Assembly: GCA_902593945.1 (NCBI GenBank)
Contig: CACJKA010000007.1
Coordinates: forward strand, 1 to 58,021
Length of the DNA: 58,021 bases
Origin: an uncultured Candidatus Poseidoniales archaeon
Lineage (GTDB): Archaea > Thermoplasmatota > Poseidoniia > Poseidoniales > Thalassarchaeaceae
Direction of reading: 5' to 3'
How positions within the stretch are numbered: the stretch's first letter is position 1; each line of letters opens with the position of its first letter. The notes beneath the pieces are model-generated. The model worked only from the letters and a program-made list of their open reading frames with translations. It had not been told where the DNA came from and searched no databases. Positions 45,701-54,408 of this stretch are shown here, piece after piece. The translations under genes were made by a program, and so were the position numbers.

Positions 45701-48700
45701 TGAAACATTAACAATCCCAGATATACCTGTTGGTGCAGAAGGCGCAGATTTCACCTATCTAACTTTTGATTACTTTGCTGAGGGAGATTATTTGAAAGAT
45801 AGTAATGGCAATATTCTTGCTATTAGAGATGCTGCTCAACTAGAAGTCTCATGGACTAAGAATGGCGAGAATTTCAATGGCATTATCTTCGGTAGCTGGA
45901 CTGATCTGAATGAAAACGGTCCGAGGCCATTCGATAGTTGCGAAGATTTCGACGGAAATGGATATGATGAAGTAGAATACTTTGGTGATTTCTCTGATAA
46001 GTATAATTCAGTAGTTTGGTTTGATTCAGAGCAAATTGTTAAATCAGTAACTGTAGATATGTCCAATATCTTCTTACAGAACCAAACCAGTGAGAATACT
46101 TTTGAGTGGAGTGATGAATGTACTTCACTATCAGGTTCTGAAGTGACTTTGACGTGGAGATTCTTATCCAATGATGATGGAGTAAATGGTAATGCAGGTT
46201 CCGCTGGATTCGCAATTGATAATATCAGAATTGAAGAATTTACTTTCGAAGACGATGGAACATATACTATCGACGTTAATGGAATGGATGCTTCTGAGAA
46301 GCAGGTTGTCACAATAGCAAATCATGATTTCCAGAGTGGAATCTACAGAATTGATGTGAAGACCTTATTCGATAACACTGATCCTTTACAAAAATGGTAT
46401 AATGAATCTGAAGTTAATTTAGCTAATAATTATACTACAATTATGTTCAGTATAGCAAGTGCAGACATTACTCTGATGCAACCAGACATCCTTGATTGTA
46501 CAACTGATATTACTTATGCCTGTGTATATACAACAAATAAGGATAAATTTGGTGCTTATGGAGCTTCTTCACATGACTTTGTATTGCCATTATTAAATGG
46601 GGTAATAGAAGCTGAATATCAATTAACAATGAAGATTGTTGATGAAGATACGGGGCAAACAGTTTACGAAGAAAACTCAGATAACGGGCCTTTTGATTTA
46701 GTGCCTCATGAGCGTTCATGGGCAAATTGGACAGCGCCTTACTCCTCTTGGTATGATAATCATACTTACAACATTAGTTTCTTCGCTACTTTCACAGAAG
46801 ATGGTAATAGTTCTGGGAATGAGCGTTTCTTTGTCATTCAGTTCTATGACCAAGTTGATGTTGCTATTCTTTCAAATCCAACTGACCAGAACCGTCTCCA
46901 ACAGGTAAAGAAGGACCTTGATGCAATGAATATGACTTACACACAATTAAGAGTAAGTGATTGGAATACTTATGCAACTCCTGATTGGATAGAACATTAC
47001 AACAAAGTTCTCCTTCCTTGGCAAACTGATTATAATGTGGTTTATGGCGACTATTATGAGATAATGGACACAACAAGAGAAGATGACGGCCTAAGCGTAG
47101 TAGATGTACTAGAAAATTTCATGCAAGCTGGAGGAACAGTCCAGATGCACTTAGGACCTTATCAAAATGAATATGACCCAGGTAGGTTAATTTTTGATAT
47201 GGCGATTAAAGATAGAAATCAGTATAACTTTACTACTGATAATAGGATTAATTATGAACACCTATCAATAGATGATCCTTATCATCCAATTCTGAAGGGA
47301 ATTGACAAGGTGACTTTCTCAGGAATTCATGCAGGAGATTATGTTGCAATTTCAGGTATTGATGTTGCTTCACAAGTTCAAGCAAATCAGATTCCAGCAA
47401 CTTGTGGTGGTAGAATTAGTGTTACTGGAGGAACTTTCCACACATTAATGAGAGATACCGTGCAAGGCCATTCCTTGATGTCAGTATGCAATAAAGGAGC
47501 CGGAGGACTGATTGTAACTACTGTTGATGTAGAGAATCCAAGTGTTTCAGAATCTTATGGAGGAGAAAATATTCCTCTATTATCTAATATGCTATCTTAT
47601 CATCTAACTCCTTATCCATTAGATTTTGGTATTGCAGGAACTGATTTCGAATTAGTAATCAATGGCGAATCAGTTGATATTAACCCTACTACAGGAGCTT
47701 ATCGAGATAAATATATCAAGAGTAATGCGGATTTAGAATTTACCTATACTTCAGTAGTTGAAGGACTGATTGCTGACTGGGATCTAGAATCTGGAAATAA
47801 TGATTCAGTTACTGGATGGGATGGAGCAGTATTAGATGCAGGTTTAGTTAGCCATACTAATCAAATCAATCCATCAATACCTACAATGGGTTCATTCTGT
47901 GCAGTAGGAGATGATGATGAACCATGTAGAATAGGTGCAGAGTGGTTACTAACTCTTTACCTACACGATGATGCTGGACATACTAGAATTACATATATTC
48001 GTTTGATCACAAATGATACTCTTGCAGATGATTTCTATCCAATTTCTGCAGCAACAATTGTTCATGATGATGATACATCTGAATATATTACTCGTGATGG
48101 AACAAAGCCTATTGCAGGAGTTGATTGGCCAGTTTACAGAGTAAGGTTGTCAGATACAGGAGAAACTACAGTCAAGTTCACTGGTGAGAATAGTAGCGAT
48201 CCAGATGCTCCTGAAGGCGAGACAGGTATTGCTCTATATGAGTGGAGAGTAATCAATGATATGCCTGTAGGTGAATTTAGTGATGAGCAACATGTATGGC
48301 AGAACCCTGCAGCAGTGACTGATGAATGGAGTTATACTTTCCGAAATATCACTGCGAGTCCTACTATTGAGAAGGATGTACGTGTAGAATTAATTGTTTA
48401 TGACAAGGCTGGTAAACAAACTCAGAACAAGTATCGTATGTACTTCATAGTTGTGGGAGAGAATGATGGAGATGAAGAACCAGCATGGGTTTTCTCCTCT
48501 CCTCGTCCAAGTGATTCCCAATCAGGAGATGATGTAACAATTGTTGGCAGTATTTTAGGCGGTGCAGAGAATAGCGACGTTAAGATTGAGGTTTCATTAG
48601 ATCCTCTTATCTTAGACTATACACCTACACAGAAGATTACTCAGAAAACAATTGGTAAGTACAATATTTCCGATGGTCTTGGTGACGGTAGTGGGTTCTC

Positions 48701-49142
48701 TATGACCTTAGATATCTCTGATTTATATTCAACTAGCGGCCAACAAGCAACACTTTATTTCAGAATTACAGAAGGTGATGGGACTAGATATACTTTGACT
48801 GAAGAAATAGTAATCAATTTACTTCCTAAGAATATTTGTGACATAGATCCTGATGACTCTAGCTGTAGTTCTAGCGAGAGTGGTGGAATCAATCCAATAA
48901 TGATTGGAGTAGGTGCATTCATAGCCATATTGGCCATTGTTGGAGTTACATTGTTATTACGATCTGGAAGCAAAGATTCTGATGAGGATGTAGTGGAACA
49001 ATTTGGTGGAGTTGAGCAAATGGATCCTGTTGAGGCTTACGTTCAACAGATGGTGGCATCGGGTTATGATGAGCAAACTGCTAGGCAGTATGCTGAACAA
49101 TACTATGCTTCTTATTATGCCCAACAGAATGGTAAGAATTGA
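42711..49142 (+). CDS. Giant exported surface protein with FG-GAP/VCBS-type repeats and C-terminal membrane anchor
   Basis: The 2143-residue protein has a signal peptide (about 1-40, cleaved near VSA). At about 42-470 lie VCBS/FG-GAP-like calcium-binding repeats (DLDCDGDNDI, DIDGDGVNDL, DTDGNGEVDL, DVNQDGEYDF), expected to form a beta-propeller. Beyond about 510 are repeated beta-sandwich (CARDB-like) domains with interspersed lectin/MAM-like blocks containing Cys. At about 1385-1565 is a Rossmann-like part (KVLLPWQTDY, LENFMQAGGTVQMHLG) resembling ThuA/GATase-type folds. A transmembrane helix at about 2062-2084 precedes a 59-residue cytoplasmic tail. The role is probably polymer or cell contact; a precise function cannot be given. 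ATG 42711 is the first Met before the signal peptide. Confidence 0.82.
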   Translation: MLYSLKNANNQAAKSRKAVLLVTLMLSSLFLSLIPAVSASHITQYAVQRDPSYISIGDLDCDGDNDIASASTMGLFITVLYNDGSGGFADRQDVFISNNESRRAGFVDTADGTRVEIADIDGDGVNDLVYYQQNIRFVGESFVRPGNLTILWGDCEDRVNLWSDSEITVSNPYLADMDVADIDGDGNADIVMVVRDATATNQYIQVYKGPDPTLLTSQQTLAVPLTSGLYTNMILGHYGETVTGGGFPGGGGIGDCEDLDIWLLRTPPFNTGVGVSVGHYDNVTVLEYDCLQGTFPNPLTPGAQGVHEFKLDAEHNEPLYGFDIKDTDGNGEVDLIAAVDGLTGNISYAYGSGTSWTTQNYAYLGDFKGASITIEDVNQDGEYDFFVPTELTLTRIQDSTSQNQTFLLLDNLREINSVEIILANPNGQGYLPALSFDVGRRPTMAQPGQLQGGEDSAFEIVIGQRDYAYRFANNAMWLDTQGWPGAGDFLSVLSLDNEDVGITEVTVAPVSYNPATGAAQLGEGNRFVNVTIKNTGLNPISGSVDVNLEVKEVLGGSDTIVYANDFDGNEDKSGCNSCAWEKFSYTGEFEEGDSSWHVETGSTVGQNASWYEADSNPTNYYWAGLDYEGGQNESDSGYYNHQDEAVILQNVDLTGADAAYLDMWAMCSSSFFQLYLAEQFDVVERWLYEDSCSIEVWSDGAGWEQVYFRGGWDNDRYFRLLYQGVDPEYNTYNGDVASETVTGWVNFTEDGTESPDPEKLNSIDLTPYAGQVIDIRFRFRSGLMGSVGPDGASYDTGLDGFAFDNISIRKVDVNFGTEALVSQELSFTNLGAGATRDVSLTSNFIDNKTYYISTYLENPSGFDNADETNDEVKFQLTVDNLYDPGVAEEAWVDLENGVRYASGTRDINVKVQNYGNTVTDFQVEAKVRNALPDLVAIEDFSFANPADQIWEDDGNMNGSRIDDSSGSNGMLPQNQGVFNNHAYWLGHPDTGYGDNWNETLTIPDIPVGAEGADFTYLTFDYFAEGDYLKDSNGNILAIRDAAQLEVSWTKNGENFNGIIFGSWTDLNENGPRPFDSCEDFDGNGYDEVEYFGDFSDKYNSVVWFDSEQIVKSVTVDMSNIFLQNQTSENTFEWSDECTSLSGSEVTLTWRFLSNDDGVNGNAGSAGFAIDNIRIEEFTFEDDGTYTIDVNGMDASEKQVVTIANHDFQSGIYRIDVKTLFDNTDPLQKWYNESEVNLANNYTTIMFSIASADITLMQPDILDCTTDITYACVYTTNKDKFGAYGASSHDFVLPLLNGVIEAEYQLTMKIVDEDTGQTVYEENSDNGPFDLVPHERSWANWTAPYSSWYDNHTYNISFFATFTEDGNSSGNERFFVIQFYDQVDVAILSNPTDQNRLQQVKKDLDAMNMTYTQLRVSDWNTYATPDWIEHYNKVLLPWQTDYNVVYGDYYEIMDTTREDDGLSVVDVLENFMQAGGTVQMHLGPYQNEYDPGRLIFDMAIKDRNQYNFTTDNRINYEHLSIDDPYHPILKGIDKVTFSGIHAGDYVAISGIDVASQVQANQIPATCGGRISVTGGTFHTLMRDTVQGHSLMSVCNKGAGGLIVTTVDVENPSVSESYGGENIPLLSNMLSYHLTPYPLDFGIAGTDFELVINGESVDINPTTGAYRDKYIKSNADLEFTYTSVVEGLIADWDLESGNNDSVTGWDGAVLDAGLVSHTNQINPSIPTMGSFCAVGDDDEPCRIGAEWLLTLYLHDDAGHTRITYIRLITNDTLADDFYPISAATIVHDDDTSEYITRDGTKPIAGVDWPVYRVRLSDTGETTVKFTGENSSDPDAPEGETGIALYEWRVINDMPVGEFSDEQHVWQNPAAVTDEWSYTFRNITASPTIEKDVRVELIVYDKAGKQTQNKYRMYFIVVGENDGDEEPAWVFSSPRPSDSQSGDDVTIVGSILGGAENSDVKIEVSLDPLILDYTPTQKITQKTIGKYNISDGLGDGSGFSMTLDISDLYSTSGQQATLYFRITEGDGTRYTLTEEIVINLLPKNICDIDPDDSSCSSSESGGINPIMIGVGAFIAILAIVGVTLLLRSGSKDSDEDVVEQFGGVEQMDPVEAYVQQMVASGYDEQTARQYAEQYYASYYAQQNGKN

Positions 49143-49212
49143 CGTAAATACTATTCAATAGTGGGGTGCGTTAAAACGTACCTTGAAGAACAACTTGCGG
49201 ATGCATTGTATC

Positions 49213-50478
49213 ATGGATACATCAGGTTCATACACAGTCGCTGATATTTCACTAGCCGATGCAGGAGAAAAAAGAGTTGCTTGGGCTAGAAGTAGAATGC
49301 CTGCTTTGGCTGCATTAAGAAAAAAGGCGGAAACTGAAAAACCTCTAGCCGGACAACGAGTTTCTGGATGCTTACACGTAACTAAAGAAACTGCTATTCT
49401 GATTGAAACTATTGTGGCAGCAGGTGCTGAGATTTCTTGGTCTGGATGTAACCCCTTATCTACTCAAGACGACGTAGCTGCTTGGTTGGCTAGAGAAGGT
49501 TATGGAGTGCATGCATGGTATGGTCAGGACAATCAAGGATTCTATGATTGTATAGATCGTACATTAGATTTCAAACCAACTTTAACTCTTGATGATGGTG
49601 CAGACTTGATTTATAGGGTACACAGTAAATTTCCCGAATTATCTGGTGGAATAATAGGTGGAACCGAGGAAACAACAACTGGAGTCCATAGACTTAGAGC
49701 AATGGCTGATGCAGGAGAATTATTGTATCCAGTAATTGCAGTTAATGACGCAGAAACCAAATGGGATTTTGACAATGTCCATGGCACAGGTCAATCTACG
49801 ATTGACGGAATAATTAGAGCAACCAGTGTTCTCCTCGCTGGAAAAGTATTCGTTGTAGCGGGATATGGTCATTGCGGCAGAGGATTAGCGATTAGGGCAC
49901 GTGGATTGGGAGCGAATGTTGTTGTTACTGAAATAGATCCTATTTGTGCTTTGAAAGCAACAATGGATGGATTCAGAGTCATGAAAATGGATGATGCAGC
50001 ACAAATTGGAGATATATTTTGTACGGCAACAGGTATGAAAGATGTTATTGTTGGTAGGCATTTTGATTCAATGAAAGAAGGTGCAATAATTAGTAACACA
50101 GGCCATTATGATTGTGAAATTAATATTCCCGATTTAGAAGAACGTGCAAAAGAGGTCTATACTATCAGAGATAATAATGAAGCCTTTCAATTAAAAGATG
50201 GGAGAACAATTCACTTGCTTGCTAGGGGGCGTCTGGTTAATCTTGCTGCTGCTGAAGGTCATCCTAGCGAAGTTATGGACATGTCATTTGCAAACCAATT
50301 CCTTGCTTTATGTAGATTGGCTAAGGAAGGCACCTCTTATTCTAACTTAGTTTATGATATAACTAAAGAACAAGATAGTGAATTAGCATCATTGAAACTA
50401 TCTACTACTGGAATAACAATTGATGAATTGACCGATGAACAAATAAAATACTCAACAGATTACAGTATAGGAACATAA
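49213..50478 (+). CDS. ahcY: S-adenosylhomocysteine hydrolase
   Basis: AhcY splits S-adenosylhomocysteine to homocysteine and adenosine and so relieves product inhibition of methyltransferases. The 421-residue protein has VADISLADAGEKRVAWARSRMP, CLHVTKETAILIETI, SWSGCNPLSTQDDVAAWL, and a VNDAETKWDFDNVHGTGQS stretch (archaeal-type). The NAD site is AGYGHCGRGLAIRARGLGA. The C-terminal LARGRLVNLAAAEGHPSEVMD is also typical. TTG 49183 and ATG 49201 are in-frame starts; ATG 49213 leaves the usual family N-terminus. No Shine-Dalgarno precedes it. Confidence 0.93.
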   Translation: MDTSGSYTVADISLADAGEKRVAWARSRMPALAALRKKAETEKPLAGQRVSGCLHVTKETAILIETIVAAGAEISWSGCNPLSTQDDVAAWLAREGYGVHAWYGQDNQGFYDCIDRTLDFKPTLTLDDGADLIYRVHSKFPELSGGIIGGTEETTTGVHRLRAMADAGELLYPVIAVNDAETKWDFDNVHGTGQSTIDGIIRATSVLLAGKVFVVAGYGHCGRGLAIRARGLGANVVVTEIDPICALKATMDGFRVMKMDDAAQIGDIFCTATGMKDVIVGRHFDSMKEGAIISNTGHYDCEINIPDLEERAKEVYTIRDNNEAFQLKDGRTIHLLARGRLVNLAAAEGHPSEVMDMSFANQFLALCRLAKEGTSYSNLVYDITKEQDSELASLKLSTTGITIDELTDEQIKYSTDYSIGT

Positions 50479-50496
50479 TTTTGAGTATATTTTTTA

Positions 50497-51480
50497 TCAC
50501 CAATCAGGTAAATTGGGTTGATATTTTGAATTAATTTTTTCTCCCGAATCTATAATCATCTCAAGTCTCTCAGTAACTGCAGGAGTTCTATTTTTTAGCA
50601 TTGAATTATACACAACACTCCCTCTTATGGATTCAGGAATACATAACTTTCCGGACGAAGTCTCATAATCAATTGCTCTATCTACATCCAATGCATGACG
50701 ATTTCTTGATTGTAGTAGTCCCATAGATAATCTAGTAAGTATTCCAAATGCTGCTAAAATCAAAAGAAAAACTAGTATCATACCGAACATTGTACCTCCT
50801 AAAAAAGTCATAGCAAGACTCCCAAAGATAAAAACAACAGGCGCTATGAAAGCTACTAACCAAAAGGTCGAAGATAATGGTTTTACTTTCCTCATTTTCT
50901 CAATTATTTCCCATCTTGGATGGTTCGGATCCTGGGGCCTAAAAATTTCCTCCCTCTCCATCTTTGCAGCTCTATCTACCATCTCCTTCACCCCTTGCAT
51001 CCTCATTGCTTGTTGTTTAGTTGTTTCATCCATTCCTTCATCATGTAATTCTACTAGTCTTTCAGCGCATTCATCATACAAACCTAATCTAACCAAGATG
51101 GCAATTTGTTCTATTATAGGGGTCACATTCTTTGGAAATTGAACTCTACAATCTTCCCACCATTGTAGAGCATCTTCAAGCATTCCCAAATGATCTAATA
51201 GGATTCTCCCTCCTATTTTCCAAGCTTCTAAGTTTTCAGGTTCGTATTGAACCACTTTTTTCAGGGCGGTCATAGACTTAGCGGATTGTTGCAATGATGG
51301 TTGAACTGGCTTCCCCTTGGTGGGTGGAGGTAGTGACCACATAGCAACAGCCATCCAAGCTTCTGTATTTCCCTCATCGATTTCGACTACTTCTTTTGCC
51401 AGCCTCATGGCATTATCGAAGTCACCATTTTCTCTAGAATCCAATGCGTCAAGCCAAATCTCTTCCGCACTCTTCACCAT
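50497..51480 (-). CDS. TPR-containing membrane protein
   Basis: The 327-residue protein begins with tetratricopeptide-like helices (about 1-150, e.g. AEEIWLDALDSRENGDFDNAM and YEPENLEAWKIGGRIL). Two adjacent hydrophobic helices lie at about 207-260 (WLVAFIAPVVFIFGSLAM and MILVFLLILAAFGILT), followed by a charged cytoplasmic end. No catalytic motif is seen. Function unknown; TPR regions usually hold partners. The gene is convergent with ahcY and lies downstream of the Gar1-type gene on the same strand. Confidence 0.75.
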   Translation of the reverse strand: MVKSAEEIWLDALDSRENGDFDNAMRLAKEVVEIDEGNTEAWMAVAMWSLPPPTKGKPVQPSLQQSAKSMTALKKVVQYEPENLEAWKIGGRILLDHLGMLEDALQWWEDCRVQFPKNVTPIIEQIAILVRLGLYDECAERLVELHDEGMDETTKQQAMRMQGVKEMVDRAAKMEREEIFRPQDPNHPRWEIIEKMRKVKPLSSTFWLVAFIAPVVFIFGSLAMTFLGGTMFGMILVFLLILAAFGILTRLSMGLLQSRNRHALDVDRAIDYETSSGKLCIPESIRGSVVYNSMLKNRTPAVTERLEMIIDSGEKINSKYQPNLPDW

Positions 51481-51543
51481 AAACTCCGGTAATCGTTCTA
51501 AGAAATTAATCCTCGGGTATGAGAGGTTCTCTTTAATCTAAAT

Positions 51544-52251
51544 TTATCTTCTAGAATTGAACTTTCTACCGTTCCTAGAATTATTACCTTGCCTACTATT
51601 TCCACCTCTGGATTTAGCCTGACGATTTGTTTGTCTGCGACCTGAGTTTCTACCTCCATCTCCCCTTCGGTCAGGTCTTCTAGTTCTGGCAGGAGTATTT
51701 CTTCTACCTTTATTTTCTCCGGAACTACCCGGTTTTCTTACATCGCAATTAGATCTATTACAGAAATTTTTACTTGCATAATTATGATTTTTACACTTGG
51801 GGCATATCCAATCCCCAGGTTTCATATTCGCTTCATTACTTCTTTGGTTTCTTCTTTGATTGTTACCTGGCTTTTTCTCATTACAGTTTGAACGATTACA
51901 AAATTGTTTATTTGCATAGTTGTGGTTCTTACACTTGGGACATACCCAGTCACCTGGTTTCAAGTTAGGATTCCTATCTGATTTATTTCTTCTTCTGTCA
52001 TTTCTAGGCCTTCGGTCCCTTGGAGCAATTTCTACTGGGGAACCAATTGTATTTTCTATTAGCAAATCGTCGGCCAAAGGTTTGATGTGAATATAGGCAT
52101 TATTTACAGGCCCAATTACAGAGTCAACTCTGCCCAGGAATTTTCCGCCCACAATCCTAATTCCTGTATATAGCCCTGGAGCTCTACCTTCAAACGTCAC
52201 TAGTAACCCACCCTCGTGGGATTCCCGATTGACACTCCCGGAGAAACTCAT
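51544..52251 (-). CDS. gar1: Gar1-type H/ACA RNP protein with two RanBP2-like zinc fingers and a basic tail
   Basis: The N-terminal 80 residues match Gar1 of H/ACA ribonucleoproteins that pseudouridylate rRNA: a six-stranded barrel with KFLGRVDSVIGPVNNAYIHI at about 37-56. Unlike usual archaeal Gar1 (about 75-110 residues), this one has two zinc fingers of W-x-C-x2-C-x10-C-x4-C form (Cys104/107/118/123 and Cys150/153/164/169). They resemble RanBP2-type RNA-binding fingers. A tail of about 60 residues rich in Arg, Gly, Asn and Ser follows. Gar1 binds Cbf5, and the fingers could contact guide or target RNA. The start is three bases after the upstream gene's stop. Confidence 0.8.
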   Translation of the reverse strand: MSFSGSVNRESHEGGLLVTFEGRAPGLYTGIRIVGGKFLGRVDSVIGPVNNAYIHIKPLADDLLIENTIGSPVEIAPRDRRPRNDRRRNKSDRNPNLKPGDWVCPKCKNHNYANKQFCNRSNCNEKKPGNNQRRNQRSNEANMKPGDWICPKCKNHNYASKNFCNRSNCDVRKPGSSGENKGRRNTPARTRRPDRRGDGGRNSGRRQTNRQAKSRGGNSRQGNNSRNGRKFNSRR

Positions 52252-52254
52252 ACC

Positions 52255-54282
52255 CTAATCCCGACGGGTTGAGTATATGAGACCGACAGTTAATGACAAT
52301 AGAGTCAAGAACATGCTAAATCCAGGCAATAAACTCCCTGGTCCCTCATCGGAAACAACTGGTTCGACTAAATCGGATTCAAATAAATGGCTATTATTTA
52401 CCATAAGAAGCACTTCATTACATTTCGAAGATATATCGCAACCAATAATTTTTACTTCGTGTTCTCCTTCATCCCATAATCCAAAATTTATCATTGGTGT
52501 ACTCCATGAATTACCAGATACTGAAATACTTCCAGCAGATAATCCGTCTATAGATAAAGAAAATTCAACATCTTCTCCATCCGGATCGCTGAATTGTCCT
52601 TGAGCTTGCCAAATATCTATTTCCCATCCATATTCTGTAACACTAATCATAGGCGGAGAGCTTTCTTTAGTTATACCTAGTGAAAATATTTTTTCTGTAT
52701 GGTATATGTTATTGCCATTAATTCCTACCCATAAATCAACTAAGCCTGGAATCATTTCATTTGAGTTAATTAATATTGTTTGATTAGAAGAAATAGTTAA
52801 CCACTCAATATTTGCTGAATTAATGTTTTGTTGTTGAGTAAATGTATATTCTAATATTAATTCCGGCCAGTTTCCATTAAATTGTATATTTACTGGATGT
52901 GGATTGATTAAAGTTTCTGATTCTGTTGTTATAGAAATAGGTACTCCTAAGTTCCAAGTCCTAATTCCTGAACTCTGACCTAAGTCGTCAACCGCCTCAC
53001 ATTCGACTTGTATATCTTGACCATAATTTATTGTTCCTGAAAAAGATTTGTCAGATAACTGATAAATATTTGCTGATGTTTCCGAATTACAATCAATTTG
53101 CAATTGGGAAATTGGTTTTTCATCATTAAACCATGAAGAAATTCTATCCCAATCAGCCCAGATAATTTCTCCACTCTCTAATGAAGGAAACCAAGCCCCA
53201 TTTAATGGTGCATTTTCCGACCATGAAGGCGGATTATTGATAGGAATAGGTGCTGTTGTAAAATCAATAAAAAGATCTTCTCCACTAGGCCATAAGTCTG
53301 TACTTCTGTGAGGCATTAGAATAAATTTGACTCCCTCATCTTCAGTATTATCAAAAATATAGGATGACGAACCATCTCCAATACAAGTTCCTCTAAGAGG
53401 GGCATCTTCGTGAGTTGATGGTTCAAACTCAACATCCCTTCCTTCACACTCTTCCCACATATCCAGTCTCAAATCAGGATTACTCGGAAATGTAAAATCT
53501 AAAACCGCATTAGTCATATTAGAAGCGTTAAATGCCATAGTAAATTGCTCTCCATCCTCAATACTTGGAATTATCATTGTAGCATTCATCCAGAGTTCGA
53601 GTCTACACTCATCTACACCTTCTGAAGTTTGAATAAGAGTATTGCAGTCTCTTTCAGAGTTAGGAAATACTGGTACTTCTACACATCCATTACTGGAACC
53701 AATTGCTGTACAATCTCTAATATCTGCATGATTAGATGGGACTAGGTTCCACTCTTCAATTACGACACCGCTATCTTGCCAAGTAGCATTCTTCCAATCT
53801 AGGCCAACACCTCCTCTATGAGGTGTCGACTCTCTCAAACCAATCCTAGTCATTGCATATTCTACACATTCAGAGGCTACAGCTTCAACTGCTGATTTTT
53901 CATCAGTTGAAATCCAACCATCCCCTCCACTAGGGTACAATTCTTCTAAATACAAATCAAGTTTTTCTCTCAATAAATCTACGCTGGTTCCATTTATCCA
54001 CGCCCTAGCTTTAACTTCGGCTGAATCCCAATCATCATCAACTACAATATCGAAATGTGCATGAGTATAAGGCAGAATATCTTCAAAAGTAATAGAACTA
54101 CATCTTTCTTCTAGACTACCCCCTCCACCTCCTAATTGATCTTTGGTTACTATTTCTTCATGTAGCAGCAATTCTTTATTATCCAATGGAATAATCATTG
54201 AGAACATAATAATGACGCATATCGATGCCAGAATCTTCCTTCGACTAAAATAACTCACGACATGCCGAGAGAGTATACTCAC
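52255..54282 (-). CDS. Exported surface protein with PGF-CTERM-like C-terminal anchor
   Basis: The 675-residue protein has an N-terminal hydrophobic signal (about 15-35) and a long beta-rich extracellular part with many Trp, Asp and Cys residues (disulfide pairs likely at about 230-330). A C-terminal tail reads LLPGFSMFLTLLSLTVGLIY followed by STRRD. The tail has the Pro-Gly-Phe, hydrophobic helix and basic end typical of archaeosortase targets. No enzyme motif is recognised. Its start region faces the Fea1-like gene across a 126-base divergent region holding iron-box-like palindromes, so it might share control. Confidence 0.72.
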   Translation of the reverse strand: MSILSRHVVSYFSRRKILASICVIIMFSMIIPLDNKELLLHEEIVTKDQLGGGGGSLEERCSSITFEDILPYTHAHFDIVVDDDWDSAEVKARAWINGTSVDLLREKLDLYLEELYPSGGDGWISTDEKSAVEAVASECVEYAMTRIGLRESTPHRGGVGLDWKNATWQDSGVVIEEWNLVPSNHADIRDCTAIGSSNGCVEVPVFPNSERDCNTLIQTSEGVDECRLELWMNATMIIPSIEDGEQFTMAFNASNMTNAVLDFTFPSNPDLRLDMWEECEGRDVEFEPSTHEDAPLRGTCIGDGSSSYIFDNTEDEGVKFILMPHRSTDLWPSGEDLFIDFTTAPIPINNPPSWSENAPLNGAWFPSLESGEIIWADWDRISSWFNDEKPISQLQIDCNSETSANIYQLSDKSFSGTINYGQDIQVECEAVDDLGQSSGIRTWNLGVPISITTESETLINPHPVNIQFNGNWPELILEYTFTQQQNINSANIEWLTISSNQTILINSNEMIPGLVDLWVGINGNNIYHTEKIFSLGITKESSPPMISVTEYGWEIDIWQAQGQFSDPDGEDVEFSLSIDGLSAGSISVSGNSWSTPMINFGLWDEGEHEVKIIGCDISSKCNEVLLMVNNSHLFESDLVEPVVSDEGPGSLLPGFSMFLTLLSLTVGLIYSTRRD

Positions 54283-54331
54283 ATCAGTATATCGTTCACA
54301 GATTCAATGATTCACAGCCAATATTCGAATT

Positions 54332-54349
54332 GTTTAGGGTCCCCTAAAT
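54332..54349. promoter_or_regulatory. Iron-box-like palindrome 1 (DtxR/IdeR-type)
   Basis: GTTTAGG-GTCC-CCTAAAT: half-sites of seven bases with a four-base centre. The DtxR/IdeR consensus contains TTAGG...CCTAA half-sites, so this fits an iron-dependent repressor operator. It lies directly upstream of a TATA-like box at 54352-54357. The sequence is directly visible; the identity of the regulator is inferred. Confidence 0.6.
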
Positions 54350-54351
54350 TT

Positions 54352-54357
54352 CATATA
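54352..54357 (+). promoter_or_regulatory. Candidate TATA box of the Fea1-like gene
   Basis: CATATA, in the context TTTCATATACC, lies between the two palindromes. A start about 25 bases downstream would fall in palindrome 2, so binding to either site would hinder transcription. Confidence 0.45.
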
Positions 54358-54374
54358 CCTCACTACTCTCGGAA

Positions 54375-54392
54375 GTTTAGGTGGGCCTAAAC
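54375..54392. promoter_or_regulatory. Iron-box-like palindrome 2 (DtxR/IdeR-type)
   Basis: GTTTAGG-TGGG-CCTAAAC: the same half-sites and spacer length as palindrome 1. The centres are 43 bp apart, about four turns of DNA, so two repressor dimers could sit on the same face. It lies 16 bases before the ATG of the Fea1-like gene, close to the expected transcription start. Confidence 0.62.
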
Positions 54393-54408
54393 CCTCGGAG
54401 ATGGAAAA

